Assembly: GCF_029869215.1 (NCBI RefSeq)
Contig: NZ_JARWPM010000209.1
Span: 1-64,000, forward strand
Reading direction: 5' to 3'
Length of the DNA: 64,000 bases
Source: Nocardia carnea
GTDB lineage: Bacteria > Actinomycetota > Actinomycetes > Mycobacteriales > Mycobacteriaceae
The notes below the pieces were generated by a model. It saw only the letters and a program-made list of their open reading frames with translations. It made no database searches and was not told where the DNA came from. This document shows positions 16,548 to 25,868 of this stretch, piece after piece. Position 1 is the first letter of the stretch; the number at the start of each line of letters is the position of its first letter. The position numbers and the translations under genes were made by a program.

Positions 16548-17557
16548 CGACCGAGACCGGCCCCGGGCAGCTCGTTGACCGGGAATCGTGGCGGCTGCCC
16601 GGTCAGCACCCGTACGGCCTCTTCGGCGGCGACGGTCCGCACCGTTCTGACGGATTCCACCGAGTAATAGGCGGCGTGCGGTGTGACGATGACGTCGGGC
16701 ACGTCGAAGAGCGGATTCGTAGGGCGCCACCCCCGCTGTTTCGCGGGCTCCTCCTCGAGGTCGTCCAAAGCCGCGCCGGCGATCCAGCCTTCGGTGAGTG
16801 CCTGCGCAAGGGCCGCATCTTCCACGATGGGGCCGCGCGCGGTGTTGACGAGGATGGCGTTCGGCTTCATCCGGCGCAGCGTCGCGCGGTCGAAGGTGTG
16901 GTGCGTCTGTGGGGTGAGCGGTGTTTGGATCACCACGTAGTCGGCACCTTCCACCAGATCGTCGAAAGACACCGGCCGGACCCCGGATTCCTGGATCTCG
17001 GACTGGTCGAGGAACGGGTCGTATGCCCAGACCTCGACACCGAACGCCTGGGCGCGTTCGGCGATGAGCCGGGCGATGGCGCCGAAAGACAGCAGACCCA
17101 GCACCTGACCCCGCAATCGGTGGATGGGTTGTCCGGTCTGCCAGTGCCATTCGCCCTGCCGGGTCGCCCGGTCGTAGCGGCAGATCTTGCGGGCGGCCGC
17201 GAGCCAGAGCGCGATGGCATGATCGGCGACCTCGTCGGCACACCAGTCGTTCGGTGCGTTCGTGACCTGGATTCCATGCTCGGTCGCGGCGTCCACATCG
17301 ACGATATCCACGCCGGTGCCGTAGCGGGCGATCACCCGGCAGCGGGGCAATGCGGCGATGGCGCGCGCTCCGACCTGTGCGTACTGGGTCAGAATGCCGT
17401 CGGCCTCGCGGCCCGCCTCGATCACCTCCTCCTCGCTCTTGCACTGCGCGGCCAGCAGCCGGAGACCGGCGCCTTCGACGATCTTGCGTTCGATATCCAC
17501 CTCGCCGAAGTCGTAGTCGGCGATCAGGATCGTTGCGCGGGAGTCAGTGCGAGTCAC
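16544..17557 (-). CDS. D-2-hydroxyacid dehydrogenase family protein
   Basis: The 337-residue protein has the D-2-hydroxyacid dehydrogenase layout (PGDH/CtBP-like), with catalytic R241 (NTARGPIV), E270 (LEEEP) and H294 (VTPHAAYYS). The dinucleotide loop at about 154-162 reads GLLSFGAIA, where the family normally has a GxGxxG with three glycines, so two are replaced. The GTG at 17557 overlaps the end of the dehydratase gene by 14 bases. In this operon it could reduce a 2-keto sugar acid or oxidise a sugar acid or glycerate. Because of the altered loop, cofactor binding should not be assumed. Confidence 0.82.
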   Translation of the reverse strand: MTRTDSRATILIADYDFGEVDIERKIVEGAGLRLLAAQCKSEEEVIEAGREADGILTQYAQVGARAIAALPRCRVIARYGTGVDIVDVDAATEHGIQVTNAPNDWCADEVADHAIALWLAAARKICRYDRATRQGEWHWQTGQPIHRLRGQVLGLLSFGAIARLIAERAQAFGVEVWAYDPFLDQSEIQESGVRPVSFDDLVEGADYVVIQTPLTPQTHHTFDRATLRRMKPNAILVNTARGPIVEDAALAQALTEGWIAGAALDDLEEEPAKQRGWRPTNPLFDVPDVIVTPHAAYYSVESVRTVRTVAAEEAVRVLTGQPPRFPVNELPGAGLGR

Positions 17558-19382
17558 GGGGGATCCCCTTGGTATGGGCGATGTCCTGGTACGACACGGC
17601 GAACTCCAGGCAGCCGCCGCTGTCCAGCTGGCCGACCGTGGAACGGTAGATCTCCTGCCACGGTGTCTGGTGCTCCAGGGCCGGTGGTGTGTGATCGGCC
17701 CACCGCGCGGCGATCTCGTCCTCGGTCAGGAGAACATCCACGCGCGCGTTGTCGAGATCGATACGGATCAGATCACCGGTGCGCAGGATGGCCAGGTTCC
17801 CACCCGCCGCGGCCTCGGGGCTGGCGTTGAGGATGGACGGTGCGTCCGAGGTGCCGCTCTGCCGGCCGTCGCCGAGCGTGGGCAGCGCGGTGATCCCTTG
17901 CTGGACCACGGCGGCGGGCAACTCCATGTTCACGACCTCGGCGGACCCCGGATAGCCGATGGGCCCGGTGTAGCGGATGACGAGGAGGCAGTCCTGGTCG
18001 ATGCCCAGGTCGGGATCTCCGATGCGCGCGTGGTAATCCTCGGGTCCGTCGAAGACGATGGCGCGCAGGTCGAACGCCGACGACCCGTCGGGGCGCGGCA
18101 GGCCGCGAGCCCGGAAATCGTCGGTGATGACCGAGGTTTTCATGATCGCCGAGTCGAACAGGTTCCCGGACATGACGAGCAGTCCGCCGTGGGCGGTGAC
18201 CGGGTCGTGCACGGGGCGGATGACCGCCGGGTCGGCAGGCGGAACATGCTCGAGGTTCTCCGCCACGGTCCGCCCCGAGACGGTCCCGGCGTCACCGTGC
18301 AGATGCCCGGCCTCCAGCAGTGATCGCATGACCGCGGGGACACCGCCGGCCCGGTAGAAGTCCTCGGCGAGGAATTCCCCGGCGGGAGCGAGGTTCACCA
18401 GAACCGGGATATCGCGTCCGGCGCGCTGCCAGTCCTGATTGGTCAGGTCCACCCCGACGTGACGTGCGATGGCATTGATATGAATCGGCACATTGGTCGA
18501 CGCCGCGATGGCCGAGGCGACGACGATCGAGTTCTCGAAGGCCTGCGGGGTCATGATCGTGCGAGGTGTCAGGTCCTCGCGGACCAAGGACACCGCCCGC
18601 AAGCCGGTCGCGTAGGCCATTTGCGCCCGCTCGTTGTAGGGGGCCGGTATCGCCGCGCAGCCGGGCAGCGACATTCCCAGGGCTTCGGCCAGGCTGTTCA
18701 TCGACAGCGCGGTGCCCATGGTGTTGCAGTGCCCGATGCTGGGTGCGGAGGCGCTCACCCGCGCCATGTACTCCTCGTAGTCGATCTCCCCGGCCGCCAG
18801 GAGCCGCTTCGACTGCCAGATCACCAGCCCTGAGCCGGTCCGCATGCCGTTATGATAGCCGTTGAGCATAGGTCCACCGGACAGGACGATCGCGGGGATG
18901 TTCACCGTCGCCGCCGCGGTCAGACAGGCCGGCGTGGTCTTGTCGCAGCCCGTCGTCAGCACCACTCCGTCGAGGGGATATCCGTAGAGCACCTCGACCA
19001 GCCCGAGATAGGCGAGGTTGCGGTCCAATGCCGCGGTGGGGCGCTTGCCGGTCTCCTGCAACGGATGGACGGGGAACTCGAACGGAATACCACCCCCATC
19101 CCGGATCCCGTCCCTGATCCGGTCGGCGAGCGCGAGATGATGCCGGTTACAGGGAACCAGATCGTTACCGGTCTGCGCGATGCCGATGATCGGCCGGCCC
19201 GCCTGGAGTTCGGCCCGGGTGAGGCCGTAGTTCAGGAACCGCTCGAGATACAGCGCCGTCATCTCGCGGTTTCCCGCGTTGTCCCACCATGCCTGGCTGC
19301 GCAGCCCCTGGGGGGTCGGTTTCGCAGACGATCTCACGTCTGACGACGTCTCGCGCGGGGCATCACTCGCCGTAGGCATCAT
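17544..19382 (-). CDS. IlvD/Edd-family sugar-acid dehydratase
   Basis: The 612-residue protein belongs to the dihydroxy-acid/6-phosphogluconate dehydratase family, in the pentonate/hexonate dehydratase branch. Likely [2Fe-2S] ligands are C78 (VPCNRHH), C146 (TGCDKTTPAC) and C219 (GHCNTMGTA), at the spacing known from L-arabinonate and D-xylonate dehydratases. It removes water from an aldonic acid to give a 2-keto-3-deoxy acid, the substrate of the neighbouring kinase and aldolase. Tandem ATGs at 19382 and 19379 overlap the stop of the GH15 gene. Its operon mates make it a sugar-acid enzyme rather than the valine/isoleucine IlvD. Confidence 0.9.
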   Translation of the reverse strand: MMPTASDAPRETSSDVRSSAKPTPQGLRSQAWWDNAGNREMTALYLERFLNYGLTRAELQAGRPIIGIAQTGNDLVPCNRHHLALADRIRDGIRDGGGIPFEFPVHPLQETGKRPTAALDRNLAYLGLVEVLYGYPLDGVVLTTGCDKTTPACLTAAATVNIPAIVLSGGPMLNGYHNGMRTGSGLVIWQSKRLLAAGEIDYEEYMARVSASAPSIGHCNTMGTALSMNSLAEALGMSLPGCAAIPAPYNERAQMAYATGLRAVSLVREDLTPRTIMTPQAFENSIVVASAIAASTNVPIHINAIARHVGVDLTNQDWQRAGRDIPVLVNLAPAGEFLAEDFYRAGGVPAVMRSLLEAGHLHGDAGTVSGRTVAENLEHVPPADPAVIRPVHDPVTAHGGLLVMSGNLFDSAIMKTSVITDDFRARGLPRPDGSSAFDLRAIVFDGPEDYHARIGDPDLGIDQDCLLVIRYTGPIGYPGSAEVVNMELPAAVVQQGITALPTLGDGRQSGTSDAPSILNASPEAAAGGNLAILRTGDLIRIDLDNARVDVLLTEDEIAARWADHTPPALEHQTPWQEIYRSTVGQLDSGGCLEFAVSYQDIAHTKGIPRDSH

Positions 19383-21205
19383 CGGGTGGCCGCCTTTGCT
19401 CGTGCGAGGTTCACGCCACTGGCGATGACGCCGATATGGCTGAACGCCTGCGGGAAGTTACCCATGAACGCGCCGGTGGAGGGGTCGATCTGTTCGGAGA
19501 ACAGGCCCAGCGGGCTGGCGCGGTCACAGAGCGACTCGTAGAGTTGCTCGGCCTCCTCGATACGGCCCTGCAAGGTCAGATTGTCGATCAGCCAGAAGCT
19601 GCACAGGACGAACGCGCCCTCGTCGCCGGGCAGGCCGTCGGGTGATTCGTCGTGCAGGTACCGGTAGAGCAGCCCACCCCCGGCGTCCAGGCGTTCGGCG
19701 ATCGCCGCGGTCGTCGCCACCATGCGCGGATGGTCGGCGGGGAGAACATGACGTAGCGGTAGCGCGAGCAGACTGGCATCCAGTGCGGAGCCGCCGTCGA
19801 GATGGGCGCTCAATGTCCGGGCCCGCTCGTTCCAGGCGCGTTCCAGAATGGACTCGCGGATATGTGTGGCGGTGGCGCGCCACGTGCCGACAGGCCCGGA
19901 TAGCCGGAAACGCTCACCGATCGACGCGGCCCGGTCCAGCGCGACCTGGCACAGTCCCGCGCTGTAGGTGAACGCGCGGCCCTCGCTGCGAACCTCCCAG
20001 ATCCCTTGATCCGGCTGCTCCCATGTGCGGGCGGCCATATCCGCCAGGCCGGCCAGACCGGCCCACAGGACCGGCTGCAACTCGCCGCCGGCATGCAGCC
20101 ATTGGTCGGCGCAATCGAGGATCTCACCGTAGAGGTCGTGCTGGCGCTGGTCGGCGGCGCCGTTGCCCCACCGCACCGGCGCCGAACGCCGATAGCCTTC
20201 GAGACCGGCATCCGATATCTCGTCCGGTACCGGATCCCCGTCCAGGTCGTACATGATCCGCGGCCGGTCGCCACGTTCGACGGCATCGAGCACCCAGCCG
20301 AGAAACGCATCGGCCTCGATGTGAAAGCCGATACGGCGCAAGGCGAAGACGGCATAGGCGGCGTCGCGGATCCAGACATACCGGTAATCCCAGTTGCGGA
20401 CACCGCCCATCGGCGCCGGCAACGAGGAGGTCGGGGCCGCGATCACCGATCCGCTCGCCCAGTGATCACACATCTTGAGCGTGATCGCGGCCCGCCGGAC
20501 GAGGCGCTGCTGCGGGCCGGCATAGTCGCAGCCGTCCAGCCACGACCGCCAGGCATACGCGGTGTCCCGCAGCATCGTCTCGGCGTCGAACCGATGGTGC
20601 CGGTGAAAACGTCCCCACGACAACGCGAAATCCACCTGCTCGCCCTGCGTCAGGTCGTACGTGCTGCGCAGACCCGTCACCGGACGGGTGCTGCGCAGAT
20701 GCACCCGCACCCGGGGCTGCGACGCCGGGCGGATCTCCATCCCGCTCAGCAGTGGTCGCACCTCGGCCCCGCCGCGCGGCGATACCTCGACGGCCAGCCG
20801 GACCCGGCCTTCGAAGACCCGGGCGCTGCGCACGAGTTCCGCCCGGTCGGCCGCGGCGTCCTCACCGAGGTCGGCACCCGAACGCAGGACCAGCGCGTCG
20901 GTGACCCGGACGATTCCGGTGGCGCAGCGCAGCTCGGTTTCCAACACCCCGGTGTCCGGACGATAGCGCTGGCGGCCCTCGCGCAGTTCCTCCGGTGCGA
21001 GGGTGAACGACCCACCTCGAGCATGATCGAGAAGTCCGCAGAACAGCGGTTCGGCGTCGAACCGTGGAATGCACAGCCAGGGAATCGAGCCGTCGACACC
21101 GACCAGGGCCGCGGTCGCGCCGTCACCGATCAGCCCGTAATCCTCGAGCGGCAGGTAGCCATCGACCCGGCGTATCGGCCGAAACGGTGGATCCAGATCG
21201 TGCAT
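19379..21205 (-). CDS. GH15 family glycoside hydrolase (glucoamylase/trehalase-like)
   Basis: A 608-residue GH15 protein with an N-terminal beta-sandwich (about 10-230) and an (alpha/alpha)6 barrel. Diagnostic segments are GGVRNWDYRYVWIRDA and QPDQGIWEVRSEGRAF, the latter carrying the catalytic acid. No signal peptide is seen, so it acts inside the cell; mycobacterial members of this type include a trehalase. GAGGAGG seven bases before ATG 21205 sets the start over the GTG one codon earlier. It leads the sugar-acid operon and overlaps the dehydratase start. Whether it feeds that pathway with glucose or is just co-regulated is open. Confidence 0.88.
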   Translation of the reverse strand: MHDLDPPFRPIRRVDGYLPLEDYGLIGDGATAALVGVDGSIPWLCIPRFDAEPLFCGLLDHARGGSFTLAPEELREGRQRYRPDTGVLETELRCATGIVRVTDALVLRSGADLGEDAAADRAELVRSARVFEGRVRLAVEVSPRGGAEVRPLLSGMEIRPASQPRVRVHLRSTRPVTGLRSTYDLTQGEQVDFALSWGRFHRHHRFDAETMLRDTAYAWRSWLDGCDYAGPQQRLVRRAAITLKMCDHWASGSVIAAPTSSLPAPMGGVRNWDYRYVWIRDAAYAVFALRRIGFHIEADAFLGWVLDAVERGDRPRIMYDLDGDPVPDEISDAGLEGYRRSAPVRWGNGAADQRQHDLYGEILDCADQWLHAGGELQPVLWAGLAGLADMAARTWEQPDQGIWEVRSEGRAFTYSAGLCQVALDRAASIGERFRLSGPVGTWRATATHIRESILERAWNERARTLSAHLDGGSALDASLLALPLRHVLPADHPRMVATTAAIAERLDAGGGLLYRYLHDESPDGLPGDEGAFVLCSFWLIDNLTLQGRIEEAEQLYESLCDRASPLGLFSEQIDPSTGAFMGNFPQAFSHIGVIASGVNLARAKAATR

Positions 21206-21393
21206 CACACCTCCTCGACGGCGCGCGCAGCGAAGCGGCGGCGAATCGACCGAACCGGGTCGGCACGTGCGGTGGCATCGGAGAAACAGCCGCCGGCACT
21301 ATTGCGCAGGTGGCCATGCGGGCGAGAATATCCCCCCGGCGGCCTCCGAAACAGCACCCACACGCGCGTCGCGGTAACGGCCCGGATCACCGC

Positions 21394-22488
21394 TCAGCTG
21401 TCCGCTCGGCGCTGGGCTATGAGAAACACCGCGATACCGGCCGCCGACCATCCGGACAGGACCAGCCACGGCCCGAGGTGCTGATGGTCCGGGAAGTAGA
21501 CGGCGGTGTGCTGTGCATCGACCGAGGCGGCCGGCGGCAGCCAGCGGCCGACGGCCGCGAGCAGACCGGGCAGCAGCGGCCACGACACCGAGCCGCCGGA
21601 GGTCGGGTTGCCGAGCAGAATCATGATTCCCCAGGTCGGCAGCATCGCCCAGCGGCCGAACAGGGCGCTGAACATGGTGAACACCATGCCGGAGGTGAAC
21701 ATGGTCAGCGTCAGAACCGGCCACGACAGGAGGGGCAGGTCGAGGGCGCCCAGGAGCCGGTCGACGGTGACGAGGATGGCGAAGCCGCCGAGCACGGCGT
21801 ACGCGGCGATGAACGCGATACGTTCGCCGGGACGCAGGCCGCGGGCGTGGACCCCGAGCTGAATCGCGCCGACGAAGCCCACCACCACTGAGGCGATGGT
21901 CATGTAGAAGAGGGTCAGCCCGTGCGGATCACCGGGCTGTAACGGATGGAGGTCGGTCGTCGTCACGGTGTACCCGGCGCGCTGGGCGACCGGTGGTACC
22001 GCGTTCTGCAGGACCGTTGCCACCGTCTGGCCCGAAGCGCTGGACAGGCCGAGCGTCATCGTCTGGTCCGGTGCCGTCTCGATAACGGCGAAAACGGTCT
22101 GTTCCGCGAGCAGGTCGAGGGCGCGCGCCCGGTCGCCGGTGTGCCGTACCTCCAGGGAACTGTCCATCGCCGCGTTCAATTCGGATTCCAGCCGCTGGGC
22201 CTGTGCGGCAGGTACGTCACCGACCACGGCGACGGGTATGTGGCGTGGTTTCGGGTTGGCGGTCGCGTAGGTGTAGGAACCGACGAACAAGGCGGCGGCG
22301 CAGGCGATGATTCCGGCGATCACCGTGGCGGGGAGGAACCGCGACTCCCGAAAGCTCCGCCACCGTTGTTTTCCGCGGGCGGCCGTCATCGGGTCAGGCG
22401 CCGGCCCTTGGGGAACCCGTCTCCCGGACCGACCTCGACGGCCGTGGAGACGAACTGTCCGCCGACGCGGAACCGGACATGAGCTCAC
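21394..22488 (-). CDS. DUF3533/YhgE-like multi-spanning membrane protein
   Basis: The 364-residue protein has one N-terminal membrane helix (about 48-68), an extracytoplasmic domain of about 150 residues, then five to six further helices. This is the layout of ABC-2-type or DUF3533/SNG1-like proteins, often linked with drug or lipid export but without an ATPase of their own. The ATG at 22488 has AAAGGTGAG at good spacing; an ATG at 22389 would drop 33 proline/arginine-rich residues that look poorly conserved and is a serious alternative. The upstream 22505-22532 palindrome may control it. Function is not known. Confidence 0.65.
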   Translation of the reverse strand: MSSCPVPRRRTVRLHGRRGRSGRRVPQGPAPDPMTAARGKQRWRSFRESRFLPATVIAGIIACAAALFVGSYTYATANPKPRHIPVAVVGDVPAAQAQRLESELNAAMDSSLEVRHTGDRARALDLLAEQTVFAVIETAPDQTMTLGLSSASGQTVATVLQNAVPPVAQRAGYTVTTTDLHPLQPGDPHGLTLFYMTIASVVVGFVGAIQLGVHARGLRPGERIAFIAAYAVLGGFAILVTVDRLLGALDLPLLSWPVLTLTMFTSGMVFTMFSALFGRWAMLPTWGIMILLGNPTSGGSVSWPLLPGLLAAVGRWLPPAASVDAQHTAVYFPDHQHLGPWLVLSGWSAAGIAVFLIAQRRADS

Positions 22489-22504
22489 CTTTCGACAGGG
22501 CGGG

Positions 22505-22532
22505 TGGTCGGTTCATCCAGCAGAACCGACCA
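22505..22532. promoter_or_regulatory. 10-bp inverted repeat before the membrane-protein gene
   Basis: TGGTCGGTTC and GAACCGACCA are perfect inverse complements around 8 bases, ending 17 bases before the ATG at 22488. ACCGACC-type half sites are common in TetR-family operators, so a repressor site is favoured; a terminator for the upstream gene at 22574 is the alternative. No TetR gene is adjacent. Confidence 0.45.
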
Positions 22533-22573
22533 TGGCACGGCCCGTCCCGTGCGCCGTGGTGAAACGCCGACAG

Positions 22574-22969
22574 TCAGGAATCCGATCCGGCCGCGGCGGG
22601 CCGGGCACGCCACCAGGCCAGCGCGAATGCCGCGGCGAAGGCCAGGTGGACGACGAGGAACAGTGCGGCCAGGTCGCGGGCGGAGCCGCTGAGCACGCCC
22701 CACACATCGTTGAGTGCCACGACGCCGAACCCCACCAGGTTCGCTGCCACCACCGTGTTCCGGAGGGAGTACGGGTCGGCGCCGCGCGACATCCAGTTCA
22801 GGACGGCGATCCCGAGGAACGGCCCGCCCAGCAGTCGGAGCAGGGCGATCAACTCGGGCGGAGCGTCGTCGGGCACCGCACCGACACCGAACTGCGCCGG
22901 GACCAGCAGGAGTGCCAGGCCGATCACGGCGAGGTAGAGCGCGGCGAGGACGAGGAGCGGTTTCAGCAT
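22574..22969 (-). CDS. Small four-helix membrane protein
   Basis: A 131-residue protein with four predicted membrane helices (about 4-22, 39-58, 71-90 and 98-120) and a short tail ending in GSDS. The ATG at 22969 has AAAGGA upstream; the open frame extends to 23110, but that part is arginine-rich and unlikely to be translated. I do not recognise a specific family beyond small DUF-type integral membrane proteins of actinobacteria. It is co-directional with the DUF3533-like gene 85 bases on, and separated from it by a perfect inverted repeat. Confidence 0.65.
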   Translation of the reverse strand: MLKPLLVLAALYLAVIGLALLLVPAQFGVGAVPDDAPPELIALLRLLGGPFLGIAVLNWMSRGADPYSLRNTVVAANLVGFGVVALNDVWGVLSGSARDLAALFLVVHLAFAAAFALAWWRARPAAAGSDS

Positions 22970-23296
22970 GCGCAGGATCCTTTGTTCACTGGGGCGGCCT
23001 GCCGCCCGGGGCCTGCCGGAGAGCCGGGAAGCTCTCCTGAGCGCAGTGGGTGTCCGATTCCGGCGCCGCGGGACCGCACATATCATCCCGCGGCGGCGGG
23101 CGCCGCGCATGCCCCGTGATCCGCGGGCTCAGTGCGCGGCCCCGTCACCGTGAGTTGTGTTCAGGCTGAGCGAGACCGGCGACGGGCGGCCGCTGCCTCC
23201 CTACCGTTTCCGTATGCCGGGGATCTGCCGTGGAGCCGATCCCGGTCCGGTGATACCGGCACCGAGTGTCCGGTGCGGCGCGATGCGGAGAGCTGG
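22970..23296. other. 327-bp divergent intergenic region before ABC/LLM operon
   Basis: This holds the promoters of the small membrane protein (leftward) and the ABC importer (rightward). A hairpin GCACCG-AGTGTC-CGGTGC sits at 23259-23276, 20 bases before the importer start. A 47-codon frame (GTG near 23157) ends in a TGA overlapping the importer ATG, but has no ribosome site. No known riboswitch pattern is recognised. Confidence 0.4.
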
Positions 23297-24904
23297 ATGA
23301 GACGAATCGTGGCCCTGGTGGGCGTGCTGGCCGCGGTGCTGGCCTCGGGTGCCTGCGCGGGTGGCGGCCCGCAGGCGGGGCCCGACGGCCCGCCGCGGCC
23401 GGGAGGAACGTTGCGGTACGGCCTGTCCCAGGCGCCGACCTGTTCCGATCCGGCGCAGAGCGGGACGAACCAGACTCTCTACGTCACCCGGCAGATCGCC
23501 GATTCGCTGACCGATCAGGATCCGGCGACCGGCGAACTGCGGCCGTGGCTGGCGCAACGCTGGGAGGTGAGCCCGGACGCCACCACCTTCACCTTCCATC
23601 TGCGTGAGGGCGTGACCTTCAGCGACGGAACCCCGCTGACCGCGGAATCGGTTCGCGCCACCTTCGATTCGATCGTGCACACCCTCGGTGGCGTCAAGGC
23701 CCCGCTGGGGGCGGTCTATCTCGCGAACTACGGCGGCACCGAGGTGGTGGACCCGCTCACCGCCCGGGTGCGGTTCGGTGCGCCCAACGCCCAGTTCCTG
23801 CAGGCCACCTCCACTCCGCAGCTCGCGATCCTGGCCGCCGCGACGACAGCGAAGCCGGCCGAGCAGCGCTGCCTCGGCGAGGTCGTCGGCAGCGGCCCGT
23901 TCACGTATGCCGAATACCGCCAAGGCGATAAGGTCACGCTGGCGAAGCGACCCGGATACGACTGGGGTTCGGCGGTCTTCGCCCATCGCGGGGAAGCGTA
24001 TCTGGACGGGATCGAATTCACCGTCGTCCCGGAGTCGGGGGTGCGGACCGGTAGCCTCGCCTCCGGCCAGCTCGACGCGATCAGCGATGCCCTGCCCCAG
24101 GACGCGCCACAGATCGAGGCGGCCGGCGGGCAGGTGGCCACCGCCTCGAACCCCGGGCTCACTTTCGGCCTGCAACCGAACGTGACGCGAGGCCCGTTGC
24201 GCGACCAGGCGGTCCGGACCGCGCTGGTGTCCGCGATCGACCGCCGCGAACTCGTCGACACCGTGCTGGGCCCGCAGTTCCGGGCGGCCACCAGCCCACT
24301 CGCCCACACCACACCCGGTTATGTCGACCTCTCCGCGGACACCAGGTTCGATCTGCCTGCCGCGCGACGCATCCTCGACGCGGCGGGCTGGATCCCCGGC
24401 GCGGACGGTATCCGGGTGAAGGACGGGCAGCGGTTGTCCTTCGGCGTGCTCTTCAGCCAGGTATTCGCCGGCAACCAGGCGATCCTGGAGCTGCTCCAGC
24501 AGCAGTTGCGGGCGGCGGGGGTCGATCTGCGGCTCGAACTCGCGTCCAACGCCGACTACACGGTCCGGCAGAACGCCAAGGATTTCGACACGATCTACTA
24601 CAACACCACCCGGGCCGACGGCGATATCCTGCGCGCCAACTTCGGGCTGGACGGGCGGAACCTGAATGCCCGCGGTGCGATTCCGGCGCTGGACGCCGCG
24701 CTGTCGGGACAGCTGCGCACGGTCGGCACCGCCGAACGTGCCCGGCTGATCGGTACGGCACAGCGACTCCTGCTCGCGGAGGGACTGTGGATCCCGACCG
24801 TCGAGCTCTCCCAGGCGATCGGCGTCTCGGGGACGGTGCGGGACCTGAAGTTCGAGGCCTCCGCGCGGTTGCAGTTCTTCGACACCTGGCTGAGCGGCCG
24901 GTGA
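23297..24904 (+). CDS. ABC importer substrate-binding lipoprotein (family 5)
   Basis: A 535-residue periplasmic-type binding protein of the peptide/nickel (SBP_bac_5) class. A signal peptide ends in LASGAC with the lipid-modified cysteine at residue 20, an imperfect lipobox. The body shows GGTLRYGLSQAPTCSDPA, LAQRWEVSPDATTFTFHLRE and the long C-terminal lobe usual for the family. The start at 23297 has GGAG eight bases upstream; the frame is open to 23132. It stands first in an operon with two permeases, a fused ATPase and three flavin monooxygenases, so its ligand is likely what those enzymes oxidise rather than a peptide. Confidence 0.9.
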   Translation: MRRIVALVGVLAAVLASGACAGGGPQAGPDGPPRPGGTLRYGLSQAPTCSDPAQSGTNQTLYVTRQIADSLTDQDPATGELRPWLAQRWEVSPDATTFTFHLREGVTFSDGTPLTAESVRATFDSIVHTLGGVKAPLGAVYLANYGGTEVVDPLTARVRFGAPNAQFLQATSTPQLAILAAATTAKPAEQRCLGEVVGSGPFTYAEYRQGDKVTLAKRPGYDWGSAVFAHRGEAYLDGIEFTVVPESGVRTGSLASGQLDAISDALPQDAPQIEAAGGQVATASNPGLTFGLQPNVTRGPLRDQAVRTALVSAIDRRELVDTVLGPQFRAATSPLAHTTPGYVDLSADTRFDLPAARRILDAAGWIPGADGIRVKDGQRLSFGVLFSQVFAGNQAILELLQQQLRAAGVDLRLELASNADYTVRQNAKDFDTIYYNTTRADGDILRANFGLDGRNLNARGAIPALDAALSGQLRTVGTAERARLIGTAQRLLLAEGLWIPTVELSQAIGVSGTVRDLKFEASARLQFFDTWLSGR

Positions 24905-24908
24905 GGTG

Positions 24909-25868
24909 ATGGCCCGTTATATGACGTTCCGGGTGCTGCAAGCGGCGGGGGTGCTGTGGGCGGCGTTCACGGCGACGTTCGCGGTGTTGTACCTGTTACC
25001 GGCGGATCCGGTGCAGCTGGCGGTGGACGCGAGCCCGGGCACACCGGTCGACGCCGTGGCCGTCGCCGAACTGCAGGCGCGGTACGGCCTGGACAAGCCC
25101 GTGTGGGAACAGTATTGGACCGCCCTGACCCACGCTCTCCGCGGCGATCTGGGGTATTCGCTGACCACGGGCCAGACCGTTTCGGCCGCCATCACCGAGG
25201 CGTTGCCCTCGACCCTGGCGCTCGCCGGATCGGCGCTGGCGGCGGCCGTGGTATTCGGTGCCGCGCTGGCGCTGGCGGCCGCCTACACCGAACGCCGCTG
25301 GTTGCGGGCCGTGCTGACCGCACTGCCGCCGGTGGGCGCCGCGATGCCGACCTTCTGGGTGGGACTGCTGCTGCTGCAGGTCTTCTCGTTCCAGCTGCGG
25401 CTCGTCCCGGCCTTCGGCGGGACAGGGTTCGCGGGCACCGTCCTGCCCGCGGTCACCCTGGCCGTTCCGGTGGGTGCGGTGGTCGCGCAGGTGCTCTACA
25501 GCGGCCTCGTCACCACCTGGCAGCAGCCGTTCGTGGCCGTCGCCCTCGCCAAGGGCGCGTCCCGGGCCCGGGTCCAGCGGCGGCATGTGCTGCGCGCGGC
25601 GCTCGGACCGGCGCTCGCCGTCGCGGGTATCTGGGTGGGCACGGTGCTCGCCGGATCCGTGGTCGTCGAAACAGTGTTCGCGCGTGCCGGTATCGGCCGC
25701 CTCACCCAGACCTCGGTGCTCAACCAGGACATCCCGGTGGTGCAGGGCATCGTCCTGTTCGGCGCGGCGGCCTACGTTGTGGTCAATCTGCTGGTGGATC
25801 TGGTGTATCCGCTGGTGGACCCGCGCGTAGTGGACCGCCCTCGCAGAAAGGTGCCGGTCCATGCGTGA
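24909..25868 (+). CDS. ABC permease, DppB type
   Basis: The 319-residue protein has six membrane helices and the binding-protein-dependent transport domain, with the cytoplasmic EAA-like loop LAKGASRARVQRRHVLRAAL near 210-230. It forms half the membrane channel with the next gene. The ATG at 24909 is taken; ATG 24921, starting MTFRVLQAAGV, is also possible. It follows the lipoprotein stop by four bases and overlaps the second permease by eight, which argues for a fixed stoichiometry. Confidence 0.88.
   Translation: MARYMTFRVLQAAGVLWAAFTATFAVLYLLPADPVQLAVDASPGTPVDAVAVAELQARYGLDKPVWEQYWTALTHALRGDLGYSLTTGQTVSAAITEALPSTLALAGSALAAAVVFGAALALAAAYTERRWLRAVLTALPPVGAAMPTFWVGLLLLQVFSFQLRLVPAFGGTGFAGTVLPAVTLAVPVGAVVAQVLYSGLVTTWQQPFVAVALAKGASRARVQRRHVLRAALGPALAVAGIWVGTVLAGSVVVETVFARAGIGRLTQTSVLNQDIPVVQGIVLFGAAAYVVVNLLVDLVYPLVDPRVVDRPRRKVPVHA

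Noticed and set aside
23157..23300. 47-codon leader frame ending on the ABC lipoprotein start
   Set aside because: There is no ribosome site and the composition is that of a GC shadow; it does not resemble known sulfur leader peptides.
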